A stretch of 64,000 nt of DNA from Spisula solida (Eukaryota; Mollusca; Bivalvia; Venerida; Mactridae). Below the pieces are notes generated by a model. The model saw only the letters and a program-made list of their open reading frames with translations. It made no database searches and was not told the origin of the DNA. A program made the translations under genes and the position numbers. Shown here piece after piece: positions 46,620 through 57,959 of this stretch; positions within the stretch are counted from its first letter, which is position 1, and the number at the start of each line of letters is the position of its first letter. The stretch spans positions 34,910,601 through 34,974,600 of the forward strand of contig OX365948.1 of assembly GCA_947247005.1 (NCBI GenBank). The letters run 5' to 3'.

Positions 46620-48440
46620 TCAGCCTTTTGATAGATAAACCGAGGTAGCTTTCTGTCGTTACATGACCAATGTTAACAGTTATCAACACATTTCTCCTGT
46701 CATTTACACAAATGATGTCAGCGCTTTCTTGTCTTCTCTATATGACACTTAATGCTAATGAATAAATCCTGCTTTTTATTTAATAAACTTGAGATATCTT
46801 TCTTCTATCATTACATGACCAGAGTTAACAGTGGCCAACACATTTCCCGTCATTTACACAAATGATGTCAGCGCTTTCTTGTCTGCTCTAAAAAACATTT
46901 CATAGTAATGGATAAATTCTGCTTTTCATTTACTAGTAATAAACCGAGGTAACTTTCTACTATCGTTACATGACCTAAGTTAACAGTGCCCAACACATTC
47001 CTCCTGTCATTTACTAAAATGATGGCAGCGCTTTCTTGTCTTCTCTAGATAACATTTAATGCTAAGGGATATTATGTTTTTCATTTAATAAACCGAGGTA
47101 GCTTTCTTCTATTGTTACATGACCAAAGTTAACAGTGGCCAACACATTTCTCCTGTCATTTACTAAAATGATGGCAGCGCTTTCTTGTCTTCTAAATAAC
47201 ATTTCATGGTAGTGGATAAATCCTGTTTTTTGTCTGATAAACTGATGGTAGCCCTCTTCTGTTTTTGTCTCATGACAAACAATTGATAGCAGCTAAGAGC
47301 ATTTTCTGCGTGCGCTTTCGTGCACTTTCGTTATTGGAGGTTGCGACTTTGATCCATGGCCGGATTGTACCAAAGTTGAATAAATCAGGCACCGAGACAT
47401 TAATTTAAATGGTATCAGTACTTCCCTTGCTATACGCTCCACATAAAAGTGAAAAGATTTCTATCTCCCGTACCCTAGTTCTGTCAATGTATACCATCAT
47501 GATGGATATATGTTGTAAGAACTTGTTTCGAAATCGACCTAAACAAGTTGGTATAAACCAACAGCCAATAAGATATTCCCGTATTCATAGGATCATTTAA
47601 CTAATAGGAGTTTTCATCTGTATTCTCTGGATAACATATGACAATGATCAATCTTTCCCCTTTCATTTGAAAAGTTGTCCTCCCCAGATAACACTTGACA
47701 ACAGCTGATACATTCCTTATGTATTTCATAAACTGATGGTAGTTTCCTTCTATCTTCTCTAGATAACATTTGACAGCGACCAATACATTTCACATTTGGT
47801 CATTTGATGCAGTCCTTCTTTTATTGATAAATTTGCGCTAGTTTTCTTCTGATAAAATATAACAACTAGCAATACACTCATCCTTAATTGAAATTGTTAG
47901 AAGTTTACGTCTGTATTCTCTAGATATCACTTGTCACCCACCAATAAATTCCTTCAATGGATTTCCCATTCAACGATTTATCACATTGCTCGATTATTTG
48001 ATAACTTGATGCTAGTTTTCTTCTGTCCTTCAAAGATAAAATTTGATAACAATCAATATAATCCACTTTTCATTTTGATGATTTGGTTGGAATTTGCTTT
48101 GTTATTCTCTCTCTAGATTTCACCTGTCACCCGCTAATAATTTTAATCTTTGATTTGACAAACTTTCTATCCTAGATAACATTTGATAACTTCCTATCCT
48201 AGATAACATTTGATAACTTCCTATCCTAGATAACATTTGATAACAACCAATACCCCTCCGTAATTTGATGAATTGGGGAGTTTTCTACTAAAACGTGACC
48301 GTGGTCATTGCTTCCTAATGGAAGTTATCTTGTCTTTCCTAGATAATATTTGATAACAAACAATACATTTACCTAACCTATGAACACTTGCTCTCATATT
48401 CTCTTGAGAACACTTGACAAATAAAACATTGATGTATTTA
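46620..48440 (+). repeat. 155-bp tandem repeat decaying rightwards
   Basis: Four good units (46625, 46785, 46940, 47090) share TAAACCGAGGTAGCTTTCTT, GTTACATGACC, TTAACAGTGGCCAACACATT and GATGGCAGCGCTTTCTTGTC. Diverged units follow to 48440 with CTAGATAACATTTGA. At 48165-48245 a 27-bp piece (TTCCTATCCTAGATAACATT onward) is repeated three times exactly. Confidence 0.75.
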
Positions 48441-48609
48441 GTACTTACATCATGCTGATAATCACACAGATATCAATTTCTACTCATCAGTAGGAGTACT
48501 CAACAGGACCATACCAATAGATTTAAGGAGCACATGTCATGTGACCATCTGATAAACCCATCGCTGGCTTGGATAGAGAACATCGTAAGTACAAAATTAT
48601 TAATTTGAA

Positions 48610-49370
48610 ACTGTCTGAAAACTACTCCCAGCTGATGGAAAAACAAGCTTTTTATCCCCTTGTATCGAGTATATAGTGATTCACCTGTCGGTTCTTCCGT
48701 CCGTCCGTCTGTCTGTCCGTACACACTTGTAGTTGTGGGGTGTGGAACAATAGGCTATGTTTAGATTCTACCGGTATTCATTCCGTTGCTAATCAGGTGC
48801 AAAATGTTGCTTATGGGGTTTTACAAACAAAAGGATGAACACAAGAAACCCCACAAAGTCAAGTCAGTGAGAATGTCTGTCCTGGTTAACCCAAATTGAC
48901 TGTTTCTTCTAGCATTATAATGAGTTGCTACAAAGCTTCCATACTTTCATGAATGTTGTATCGGAACACTCTTCACACGCCTGTATCACCTGACCCCATT
49001 TTGGCCTTCACCTTCTCCTCATTTTGGACTTAGACTTATTAAGCGTCCAATTCTTGGTTAACCCAAATTGATCGTTTCGTCTTACATTATGTCCATCAAG
49101 GCGTTGCATTCAAACTTGGCATAATTTTTACCATCATAAGCCCCTTACATTATCAAAGCCATGTAGCACTATCCAACATTTTAACAGAACTATGGCCCCT
49201 GATTGACTTAGTTTTGTTATGGACAAGGCTTCCATGGGGGCATAAGCGTCTATTCAACGCAGCCTTGTTAAACTTCAGTTTGTTCAACATGACCACTTCC
49301 AATTTTTATGAAAATAGGATCATAAGAAGCTCCTTGAGATGCAGATTTCAAATATGCATGAGTGTTAGTT
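48610..49370 (+). repeat. Dispersed repeat split by an insertion
   Basis: 48610-48653 and 49271-49370 together match the continuous sequence at 7970-8115, with AAGCTTTTT and AACTTCAGTTT as the broken ends. Confidence 0.65.
48654..49270 (+). mobile_element. 0.6-kb insertion of a bivalve repeat family
   Basis: Begins TATCCCCTTGTATCGAGTAT, has a CCGTCCGTCTGTCTGTCC tract and ends GGGGCATAAGCGTCTATTCA then GCAGCCTTGTT. A relative lies at 57286-57555. Absent from the equivalent site near 8025. Confidence 0.65.
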
Positions 49371-49974
49371 AACCAAGTTCAATTTCAAAAGTGTATACTT
49401 ACCTTTGGTGGTACTTTATATGCAATGAAATGCGTTTATTTCTGCATTAAACAAATACAGTTATAATTATATTAACTACTAATAGGATACATTTTTCACT
49501 GAATCAGTCTGTGTCGTTCATTACATGAAATCAATATCTTTCTGAAACATGTCAGCTGTTTTACAGTTGCACAGTTTATGGCACACAGGCTTGAAAATGA
49601 CTGTTCCAAGTTGTTACAAATTTAATATCTATAAGTACAAACAAACTATAAAATGAGAGCAAATTATATGCAAATCAAACATACATAATTATGATTGCGA
49701 GTGTTTCCATTTACCATTATGTATAATTTGCTCTGTCCAACTAGCACATATTTTATGTACTCATACAACTTTAACAATGCTAGTGTGTTACTGGTTTCTT
49801 CTTCATATTTCAGGTTTCCTGACATTATGAAAAACATTGCTACCTGCAGTTGCATCAAATTGGTAAGTCAGTACTGTTGAATGACTTATGTTTTCTTGTT
49901 TGATTTCATACTGTCTTAGCGATATGTGAATGGGTTTGCTAGTAAAAACTGATACTGTATGTTTTCATTGACAG

Positions 49975-50047
49975 GTCAATATGGAATACCTAAGCCGTTC
50001 TATTTCCCATTTACCAAAACATATTGGTATGAAGCAGTCGTAACCAG
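49975..50047 (+). pseudogene. ABCA pseudo-exon before NBD1
   Basis: After ATTGACAG, the frame reads QYGIPKPFYFPFTKTYWYEA, the conserved ABCA segment between the last helix of the first membrane domain and NBD1. No good donor follows in the right phase; the right edge given is approximate and the frame meets a stop near 50083. Confidence 0.75.
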
Positions 50048-50169
50048 GGAGAAGATAGACTTTAGTCTCCACACATTGAACTAAATGGTCAAGGTGTTCA
50101 GTTTAGTTTAGATTTCCCTCTATAAGAGCTTATCATTACATTTTGCCAAAATTCATGATCTCTTAGTTA

Positions 50170-50380
50170 CACTTAAGAAATAATGAATATGTACCTGTGT
50201 TTTATTGTAGAATAAAGCACAGTCATGAGTTTGGACGCGTAGAAATTAAATCATGAGTGCGTAGCACAAGTGATTTAATGTATGCATCCGAACAAGTGAC
50301 TATGCTTTATTTAAGATAAAACACAGGTACATATTCATGATTTCGATTCTAACATAGCCAATATTCTGCATTTGACAATA
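50170..50380 (+). repeat. Nested-hairpin dispersed element
   Basis: Outer arms TGTACCTGTGTTTTATTGTA and mirror, inner palindrome ATTAAATCATGAGTGCGTAG and mirror, then TTTCGATTCTAACATAGCCA. Confidence 0.7.
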
Positions 50381-50857
50381 CATCAAGACATTACCCGCTG
50401 CACTATTTTCTTCCTCGGAAGGCTTCTTTGCATTTTGAAGTTATTCAGCCGTAGCTGTGTTTTATCAGTAGTTCGAGCACACCGTGGTTTCCTGAAACCT
50501 CATACTTTAATACTGCTGTATAAGTGGATATTTCCACAGGTGTTTGAATTTTACACATTTAGTATGCGGAAATATTGGCAGTATTGGAATTTCTTTGTTG
50601 CGTTCTTTGTAGGCCAAAATTTATGCTTTAGAAAATCGTAGCTAAATTCATGTCACTAACTTAATGACTTATGAAGTATATTATGTATCATATAAATAAA
50701 ATATCAGATTGAACATATAAGCCAAATACTGATTCCTATACTATGTTACATATTCACTAAACCAGTTACATGTACCAGGACCATGTAGTGGTATACTGGT
50801 CAGAGTGTCGTCTGCCTTGGAAACCCAAAACTATAATACCTTTCTTGCATGACTCTT

Positions 50858-51032
50858 GGTAAATAAAGGTTTCAGGACAAGTTAGCTTGATAGGTAAATA
50901 AAGGTTTCAGGACAAGTTAGCTTGATAGGTAAATAAAGGTTTCAGGACAAGTTAGCTTGATAGGTAAATAAAGGTTTCAGGACAAGTTAGCTTGATAGGT
51001 AAATAAAGGTTTCAGGACAAGTTAGCTTGATA
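50858..51032 (+). repeat. 35-bp tandem repeat, 5 identical copies
   Basis: GGTAAATAAAGGTTTCAGGA plus CAAGTTAGCTTGATA, five times with no difference seen. Lies between two ABCA pseudo-exons. Confidence 0.95.
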
Positions 51033-51374
51033 GTTTCCATGTTCCCCAGTGTGGTCTTATTATGTCCCCTGTCTTTATTAAGGGGTGTATTGCTGGGCAC
51101 AAGTCCGTCAATCAACCTATCAATTTTGAGGATACTAGGTCAAAGGTCAAGGTGGCCGTGACCTTTAACTTAAATGACTAGTCCAAACAGTTTCCAATCA
51201 TTAACTCGAGAAAAGTTGGGCCAAGGCTCTGCAAACTTTATAAAGAAGATTGATCATGATCAGTCGATGACCCCTATTCATTTTGAGGTCAATGTCACCA
51301 TGACTTGACATGAATGACTATTTGGCTGCCATAGGGCATGTTATTGAGATTTTGCTGTTCTATTTGTCATTCAG

Positions 51375-51552
51375 ACCTAAGCACTATTGAAGATGAACCG
51401 AAGGACAAGACAGTGGGTGTGGCTATCAGAAATTTGAAGAAGAAATATTCGTCGAGCAGTAAGATGGCTGTAGATGGTCTGAGTATCAACTTCTTTGAGG
51501 ATCAGATAACATCATTCCTAGGACACAATGGTGCTGGAAATACTACAACCAT
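51375..51552 (+). pseudogene. ABCA pseudo-exon with altered Walker A
   Basis: 178 bp between CATTCAG and ATGTATGT. Reads DLSTIEDEP...[11 protein letters not shown]...[29 protein letters not shown]. The invariant Lys of Walker A (GxGKT) is Asn, which should abolish ATP binding. Phase matches the next exon (AT|G). Confidence 0.88.
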
Positions 51553-52288
51553 GTATGTTCTCTGTTTGATATTGAAAAAAAAATCACTTTTGCATGGTCA
51601 AAATTTGTTATTTTGAAGTAGTTCACCATTTATTAGAGAGGTTGTGATACGAACGTGTATGACTACTTGTACCAGTAGCTACCCATACATGTATGAGTAC
51701 ATGTTGCAATTGGCTTGTGAAACATGACGTGTGCGTGACAGTTGTAACGTGATTTCTTTGTAAATCAATAACGAGTGTTTATATAAGAGACCATGGGCGA
51801 TATAATCTTTTTCCTGTGCATGCGCGTACCTATGTGACATAGTACACATTATATTTTCGTGTGTCATGTGTTCATTACTTATAGAAACTACACATACCTG
51901 GATGACAATGTACCCCAAAATAGTATTCACATAGACGTACACGTTACACGTTGCCTTTCACAACCTCTCTATTATCTTCCGAAAGAACGTCCTTTTACTA
52001 TGTTCGAACTTCTCAAATTCAAAAATTCAGCAAAATGAATCAATCCCCAAAATTTCTCATTTTGAAGTTTTTTTCTACCAGAGGGGACTTTAGAATAGTC
52101 CTCTGTCTGTGCGTTAGTCCATCCTGGTATACACAAATGTTTTAGAGCTAGGTTTATGAAACTTGATGTGTGTCCACTGGGCAAATAAGTAGGTTCAAAA
52201 AATGTTTTATTCTGACGAAAGATTGAGTTACAATGGAAACTTGTAACTTTTGTATCACATGCAATAATTATTGCCTTGTTTATTTCAG

Positions 52289-52421
52289 GTCAATACTAAC
52301 TGGTTTATTTCCGCCTACAGATGGTACAGGCTTTATTCATGGTTAAAACATTATGCACAGAAATGAATCAGATCAGGCATAATCTGGGCACATGTCCTCA
52401 ACATAATGTTCTGTTTGACTG
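52289..52421 (+). pseudogene. ABCA pseudo-exon, stop and frameshift
   Basis: Reads SILTGLFPPTDGTGFIHG then TAA. After a 1-bp insertion it resumes TEMNQIRHNLGTCPQHNVLF, covering the Q-loop. 133 bp where 132 is expected. Confidence 0.88.
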
Positions 52422-52462
52422 GTGAGTATCCTTCTTTTTCTTAAACTTAAGTTGTTTGATCA

Positions 52463-52466
<4 letters not shown>

Positions 52467-52503
<37 letters not shown>
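52467..52503. repeat. (AT)n microsatellite
   Basis: About 18 AT units in the pseudogene intron. Confidence 0.95.
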
Positions 52504-52505
<2 letters not shown>

Positions 52506-52508
52506 TAG

Positions 52509-53218
52509 TAAGGTTGGCAACGAATATCCGAATAACCGGTTATTCGTTTTCTGTTCCGAGTATCCGGATAGCAAATTGGTATTCGAATATCCGTTATATC
52601 ATTTGTAAACAATCGTACCGCAATACCTTAATGAGAGACAACATCGTTTAACACCTTTAACAATAGAATCAATTTGGTATCAGTGTCATTCTGTATATTG
52701 TGGGGGTTTGTTAGATTCGCTGATGCGTTATAATCACTGCGGTATATTTTAAAGTTTGTTTTCACCTGACTATTATCAGCTTATATGTTTATGTTAGTAA
52801 CAGTCCCTAATTTTAAAAAGTTGTCTGCTCAATTAGTAATTGAATAAAACCCGGTTTTGATTAATTTCATCTAATTGCGCGCATTCACAAAACGTGATAA
52901 ATCATGTTTGAGGGGGTTACGAATCTGGTATTTGTCTTTACGCCGTATGTTACAAACATTCTTTTCTCATCAGTAGTTAATTATTATCAAGTTAATAGGA
53001 TTCGATAAAACCAGAAAAATAGCTGACTACTCGTTCTGTGGCATAAAATGTGAGTCTGTCTGATATTGGTACACAAAGACGATGTTGGTCGCGAAATTAG
53101 GCTACATTTAATGCTGTGCTCAATGCTTGGTTCAGTTTTGATACGGATATTCGGATATCCGTTTGGATAGCGATCTGGCTATCCGGATACCGATTTTGGT
53201 ATCCGTTGCCATCCTTAA
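52509..53218. mobile_element. Non-autonomous TIR element rich in ATCCG motifs
   Basis: Ends TAAGGTTGGCAACGAATATC and the complement of TTAAGGATGGCAACGGATAC. Both sides carry clustered subterminal GAATATCCG/CCGGATA motifs, a layout seen in hAT-like elements. No transposase and no clear target duplication. Confidence 0.6.
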
Positions 53219-53859
53219 TACACTCAAACGATTTAAAAACACACCACTTAAGAAATATAAATGTTATGGATGAAAACGTAAATCTATGGTTATTTAACTT
53301 TGGGAGAATTAACTTCAGTCTATACGCAACAAGCTATGTCATGTTAATGTAATTATCGCGAGTTTGAAATAAATTATGATATGGTTACCAGAGGGACCCA
53401 TGAAAATGAAAGTTGCGATTTCACTAGTGAATTTATGAACCTGCTGCATTGATGTATGCACGGGACCACTCCTCCTCAATGATAACATACATTACATAAT
53501 AGAATAGAATTTATGTTATGTGTGATGTTGTCTCACTCTTCAAGCAGCACTTAACTTAAATTATAATGATATGTGGCTGCGGCTGCCTGGCTCAAACCGT
53601 ATAACCGGATTCAGAATCTAGATGTGCTCAGTGTGTGAGCTTGAGATGGTTTCAAGTCAAATTTAGAATAGCAATTTTGGTGATTGTCGTCAATATGTTA
53701 GGATATTTCTCGCGTTGGGTCTACGACACCTCAAACCAATGCCACAAAGACGGTTGAAGACAATACATTCGCAAATAAAGCTCGAAACGGACGAAAATCG
53801 TTCCAAATTGTACTTAAAAGATTTTCCTTTTTTTGATAATTATGGAAGGAATAATGCAA

Positions 53860-54126
53860 TAATGTACTTTGGACTAATCCACTGACACCCGGCATTCGTC
53901 TGACACTATGTGCAGTCATGCTGAACCATTTCGAGTGACGCCGCCTTTGTAATGTTGCCTCCTGACTCGGGGTCATAACCTTCGGCTGGTCTGATCGTGG
54001 TCGGTTTTTGACTTTGCCATTTGCCAAGAATCGATGTTCTAAGCACACACTCGATGTGTGGTGGCAGCTGGACCGTCATGCTACGACACCATGGCTCATT
54101 TTAGCTTGTAGCATACCCAAAAGCAT
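53860..54126 (-). pseudogene. Tc1-like transposase DNA-binding domain fragment
   Basis: The minus strand reads LLGMLQAKMSHGVVA, one TGA, then SSCHHTSSVCLEHRFLANGK, VKNRPRSDQPKVMTPSQEA and RRMPGVSGLVQSTL. This is the paired helix-turn-helix of Tc1/Tc3 transposases with the GRPR-like linker (NRPRS). The TGA sits where Arg (CGA) is expected. It is lost beyond LHYSF; no DDE region was seen. In the pseudogene intron. Confidence 0.75.
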
Positions 54127-54591
54127 CCAAACAAATATTTCGAGCTAATCGCAGCAGAAAAAGACCATTAGAAAATCTTTTTATGTTGTTTTTTTAATGT
54201 GTAAACCTACAGTGTACAATTGAAAGTCAATATCGATCCGTTATGTTGACGCAATCGAGCTGCACTTGCAAAACATGCAAAATCAGAGAAGTGTTCCTGG
54301 TGGGGTATTCCGAATTATAAAATTTCCATTTGCTTTGCCTTAGTTAAAGATTATGAACTGGAGAGAAACTGTCAACTATTAATTTCAGCCTAAAATGAAT
54401 TTTGACAAAATTCAGTTATTTTTTATATTGGTGTGTTTTTAAATCTGTTGAGTGTAGGTAGTCAGTATATTACAGAAAAAAGGAGCCATTGACGCAACTC
54501 AATGTTATTTTGTGGGTGTGGATCCAAGAGGTTTTAAATTTTGTGTGGTTGTGTTTGGATTAAATAATTATAATAATACATGTAATTGAAA

Positions 54592-54905
54592 TCATGACCT
54601 CCACAGGTGGAGTAGTTTTCTTATTAGCTATATTCATAGTATCCACATGTGGAGAAGTTGTTTCATTGGCTTTGGTCTTAGCTTTATTCATATTCTCCAC
54701 ATGTGGAGAAGTTGTCACATTGGCTTTGGTCTTAGCTTTATTTATATTCTCATGTGGAGAAGTTGTCACATTGGCTATGGTCTTAGCAATATTCCTATTC
54801 TCCACATGTGGAGAAGTTGTCACATTGGCTATGGTCATATCCTCCAGATGTGGAGAAGTTAAAACATTGGCTACAGCCATGTCCTCCACATGTGGAAAAT
54901 ATGTC
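54592..54905 (+). repeat. 40-57 bp minisatellite with TCCACATGTGGA palindrome
   Basis: Seven units of TCCACATGTGGAGAAGTTGT plus CACATTGGCTATGGTCTTAGC and an AT-rich link of varying length. Both strands stay open through it, which explains the long ORFs. An outlier (AAGGTGTGGAGAAGTT) lies at 56859. Confidence 0.9.
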
Positions 54906-54999
54906 AGTTAACTGTTGCTTGCTGATGAATAGTTAGTACTGATAAATTGTGTACTCCTAGAAAACTGTCAAGTTAATAAACATGCTGTAACCTTTGTAG

Positions 55000-55139
55000 G
55001 TTAACTGTGGAAGAGCATATGTGGTTCTATGCTCGTCTGAAAGGAGCATCTTCTATAGAAGTGCAATCAGAGATGGAACAAATGATTAAACATGTTGGAT
55101 TACCATACAAGAGGAAATAACTCTCCTGTAATCTGTCTG
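55000..55139 (+). pseudogene. ABCA pseudo-exon, premature stop
   Basis: Reads [15 protein letters not shown]...[15 protein letters not shown] then TAA then LSCNLSG. The stop stands where Glu or another residue precedes the LSGG signature. Confidence 0.88.
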
Positions 55140-55154
55140 GTAGGTAGTACATGT

Positions 55155-55740
55155 TTTATTTTTATGCTCACCAAAGGATGAGCATATAGTCGCCACTTTG
55201 TCCGTTCTTCCCTCCGTCTGCCGTCACACTTTTGTCTGGGCCATAGCTCATATACAGTATTAGAGATATCAAATTAGAACTTCATAGGTGAATAGATCTC
55301 ATTAAGGGGAAATGCAGTGCAAAAAATGATAACTTCATTCCATATATTTTTAGTTATTCCCCTTCGTAATTTTTCATACTTCATTCTTGTCCGGGCCAAA
55401 ACTCATACAGTCTAAGAGATATCAATTTAAAACTTCATAGGTGAATAGATCTCATTGAGGTGAAGTGCCGTGCACAAAAACCATTACTCTTCATTGCATA
55501 TTTTTGGAGTTATTCCCCTTTCTAATTTTTATGCCCACCCATCTTTAATGGTCGTACCAAATGGTTTCTGTCCAATAACTCAAGAAAGCTTTGCCATAGG
55601 ATCTTCAAACTTTACATGAGGGTTTGTCATCAACAGTAAATGATCCCCATTGATTTTGAAGTCAGTAGTTCAAAGGTCAAGGTCACTGTGACCTTCACCA
55701 TTTCTGACTATTCAAATATTGGTGTATTGCAACAATAAAA
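55155..55740 (+). repeat. Two bivalve repeat families in the pseudogene intron
   Basis: 55155-55525 holds two 180-bp units (CATAGGTGAATAGATCTCAT, GGGCCA.AACTCATA). 55530-55740 carries GGTCAAGGTCACTGTGACCT, related to 51061-51320. Confidence 0.6.
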
Positions 55741-56311
55741 TAAAATTATCAAATATTCGTGTAATTTTGGTATAGTTGCCTGTATATCCCATAAACAACC
55801 ACACTGACATCTAAAATAACATGAGAAACTTCGGCATTTTGTAGTTATTTATTATTTTTACCTAAAACATTCTATAGGGTATTACCCTATAGAATTAACA
55901 CTACTATTACTTAAATGGCCTGAAATTTGTTCGCATTTGATGAAAACGAATAAAAAAACGAACCAAATACCTCACTGATGTTTACGCTGTAGTTTGTTGA
56001 CGTTACAGTTCAATCATATGTGAATTACATAATTCACAAAGCATGTTGGAAGGAAACTTAGCAATTTTAGTACGCGATATCGAAAGTGGTTAAAATTGCT
56101 TATTTGCACCAAATCTTTCATAAAGCAACCGTCAGTGGCTTTCTATTACATGTACATCAATACTTGGTTAGGTTGGAAAATCACGATATACAAAATTTTT
56201 AGCCTAATCTGTGAGGCAGCACCTTTAACATAAATGACTTTGGCTGCAATGGGGGCACACCTGTTTTACAAACATCTCTTGTTTATGTGATATTATGTAT
56301 GTATATTATAG

Positions 56312-56451
56312 GTAGTATGAAGAGGAAGTTGTTTGTTGCCATAGCATTTGTTGGAAATTCTAAAACAGTCATACTTGATGAGCCTTAACTGCTGGTGTAG
56401 ATCCTTATGCTAGGAGAGCTATCTGGCAACTACTTCTCAAGTTGAAAAAAG
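56312..56451 (+). pseudogene. ABCA pseudo-exon with Walker B and frameshift
   Basis: Reads GSMKRKLFVAIAFVGNSKTV then ILDEP. After a 2-bp insertion it resumes TAGVDPYARRAIWQLLLKLK. Signature Gly is replaced by Ser (LSGS). Confidence 0.88.
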
Positions 56452-56519
56452 GTATGTAAGTTTTTGTCATGTATAAAGTTAACTTTGATTCAACTGTTGG
56501 GCAGAGTATGTTTAAGAAA

Positions 56520-56800
56520 TAAACTATGAAAAACTGTTGTATACCGGCTGTTATACAATGGTTTGGAGTTCTGACGCATAGGAATTAACCACGAAGGCCG
56601 TAGGCCTGAGTGGTTAATAACAAGCATCTGAACGACAGCCGGTATACAATGGTTTTGAATATTTTATTTCGATTCTAACATGATTTATATATTATTAAGT
56701 TAGTGTTATTTTGTGAGATCTATGGTGTTTACATTACTTGTTTACCTGCATGATGTCATAAAAACGAAGTGACGTCATTTTCATTGTATATCGGCCGATA
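56520..56800 (+). repeat. Nested-hairpin dispersed element
   Basis: Outer arms GTATACCGGCTGTTATACAA and mirror, inner palindrome ATTAACCAC...GTGGTTAAT around AGGCCGTAGGCCT, then ATTTCGATTCTAACATGA as at 50341. Confidence 0.65.
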
Positions 56801-56997
56801 CACGACATTATGATTTGTTCTTTGTTATCTTCCATAACATTAGCTATAGTCGTGTATTCAAGGTGTGGAGAAGTTCTTAGTTGTTTTTTACTGAAGATGC
56901 CCGTGGAAACAGCAAAAAGCTGTCTATGTCAGCAATTATTAAGTGGTCTTTTAATACAAGTTTGTCTGTATTTAGATGATCCCATGTCGTATTTCAG

Positions 56998-57257
56998 GTC
57001 GCACTATTAGCCTCTCCACACATCATATGGATGAAGCGTACGTGTTAGGTGATAGAATAGCTATCATTTCTCAAGGTCGTCTCTGATGTGTCGGCTCAAG
57101 TTTGTTCCTCAAAAATCACTATGGTAACCGTTACTATCTGACAATGGTTTGTGGTGATAAGGAAGTTGATGAAGATGCTATATTAAAGGAGCAGCTGATG
57201 GCCGCTCCTGAACGACCAATGTCATCTCATAGTATTTGATCTCTAACAAATGTTGTG
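56998..57257 (+). pseudogene. ABCA pseudo-exon with H-loop, premature stop
   Basis: Reads [20 protein letters not shown] then [12 protein letters not shown], then CVGSSLFLKNHYGNRYYLTM and a linker to SLTNVV. The switch His (THHMDEA) is kept. A second stop (TGA) lies in the linker. Confidence 0.88.
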
Positions 57258-57285
57258 GTATGTTGCTATAGAAACACTAATACGT

Positions 57286-57555
57286 TTTATGCCCCTTTAT
57301 CTACTGATGCATATAGTGATTGTCCTGTCCATCAGTCTGTTCCTCCGTCCATTTGACCCAAAACTTTCAAGTTCATTAAGGCATAGCTTTCAGACTAAGC
57401 ATACATGCTAATCATCATAAACACCTTGCATTGTCAAAGCCATGTAACACTATCCAACATTTCAACAGAATTATGGCCCCTGATTGACTTAGCTAGTTTT
57501 TATGGACAAGGCTTCCATCGGGGCATAAGCGTTTATTGAACATAGTCTTGTGTTG
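57286..57555 (+). repeat. Bivalve repeat, relative of the 48654-49270 insertion
   Basis: Shares ATATAGTGATT near the start, GCCATGTAACACTATCCAAC, TTATGGCCCCTGATTGACTT and GGGGCATAAGCG near the end. Confidence 0.65.
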
Positions 57556-57959
57556 ATACATAAGTAACCATTTTCTATTACGTTTACCTCTTCAGAGCAC
57601 CAACCTCTCTACAACAACAAAAATGTATGTTTCCCAGTGGGTGTTGCTCTACAGAAGACGTATATCTAAATAATATCTCTGAAACAATTCTGATCCCCAC
57701 GGCCTTTGTGCATTGCCATAGACTCACTGGAGACAAACGGAAATGGCTGAGCTTTAATGATTTCCCAGTAACCACAGAAACAATTGATTTTTGAACTTCA
57801 CACAAGGCTTCGCAGTAATAAAAACTTTAATGGCTAGGATAGATAACTCTTTCCAGCTGTTAATTCATAGTTGGGACCTTTCTAATCTTAGAGTTCTGAC
57901 AGACACCTACACCAATTACGAACCATGTCTAGTAAGTCCAACAATAACACAACCATTTA

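Larger units (their letters stand above)
49975..57257 (+). pseudogene. Non-processed pseudogene of an ABCA1-type ABC transporter (NBD1 region)
   Basis: Six exon remnants with GT-AG introns follow the order of ABCA1/4/7-type first nucleotide-binding domains: YGIPKPFYFPFTKTYWY (49975), Walker A exon (51375-51552), 52289-52421, 55000-55139, signature and Walker B exon (56312-56451) and H-loop exon (56998-57257). Splice phases match where testable. Lesions: Walker [12 protein letters not shown] (Lys to Asn), TAA and a 1-bp insertion in 52289-52421, TAA in 55000-55139, LSGG changed to LSGS, a 2-bp insertion after LDEP, TGA after SQGRL. Retained introns indicate a duplicated gene, not a retrocopy. 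Intact relatives export lipids across membranes. No exons for membrane domains or NBD2 were recognised; a duplicated end (57960 and 63669) hints at local rearrangement. Confidence 0.88.

Noticed and set aside
54560..54911. Repetitive threonine- and asparagine-rich or membrane-like protein
   Set aside because: The minisatellite is open on both strands inside a pseudogene intron; no coding evidence.
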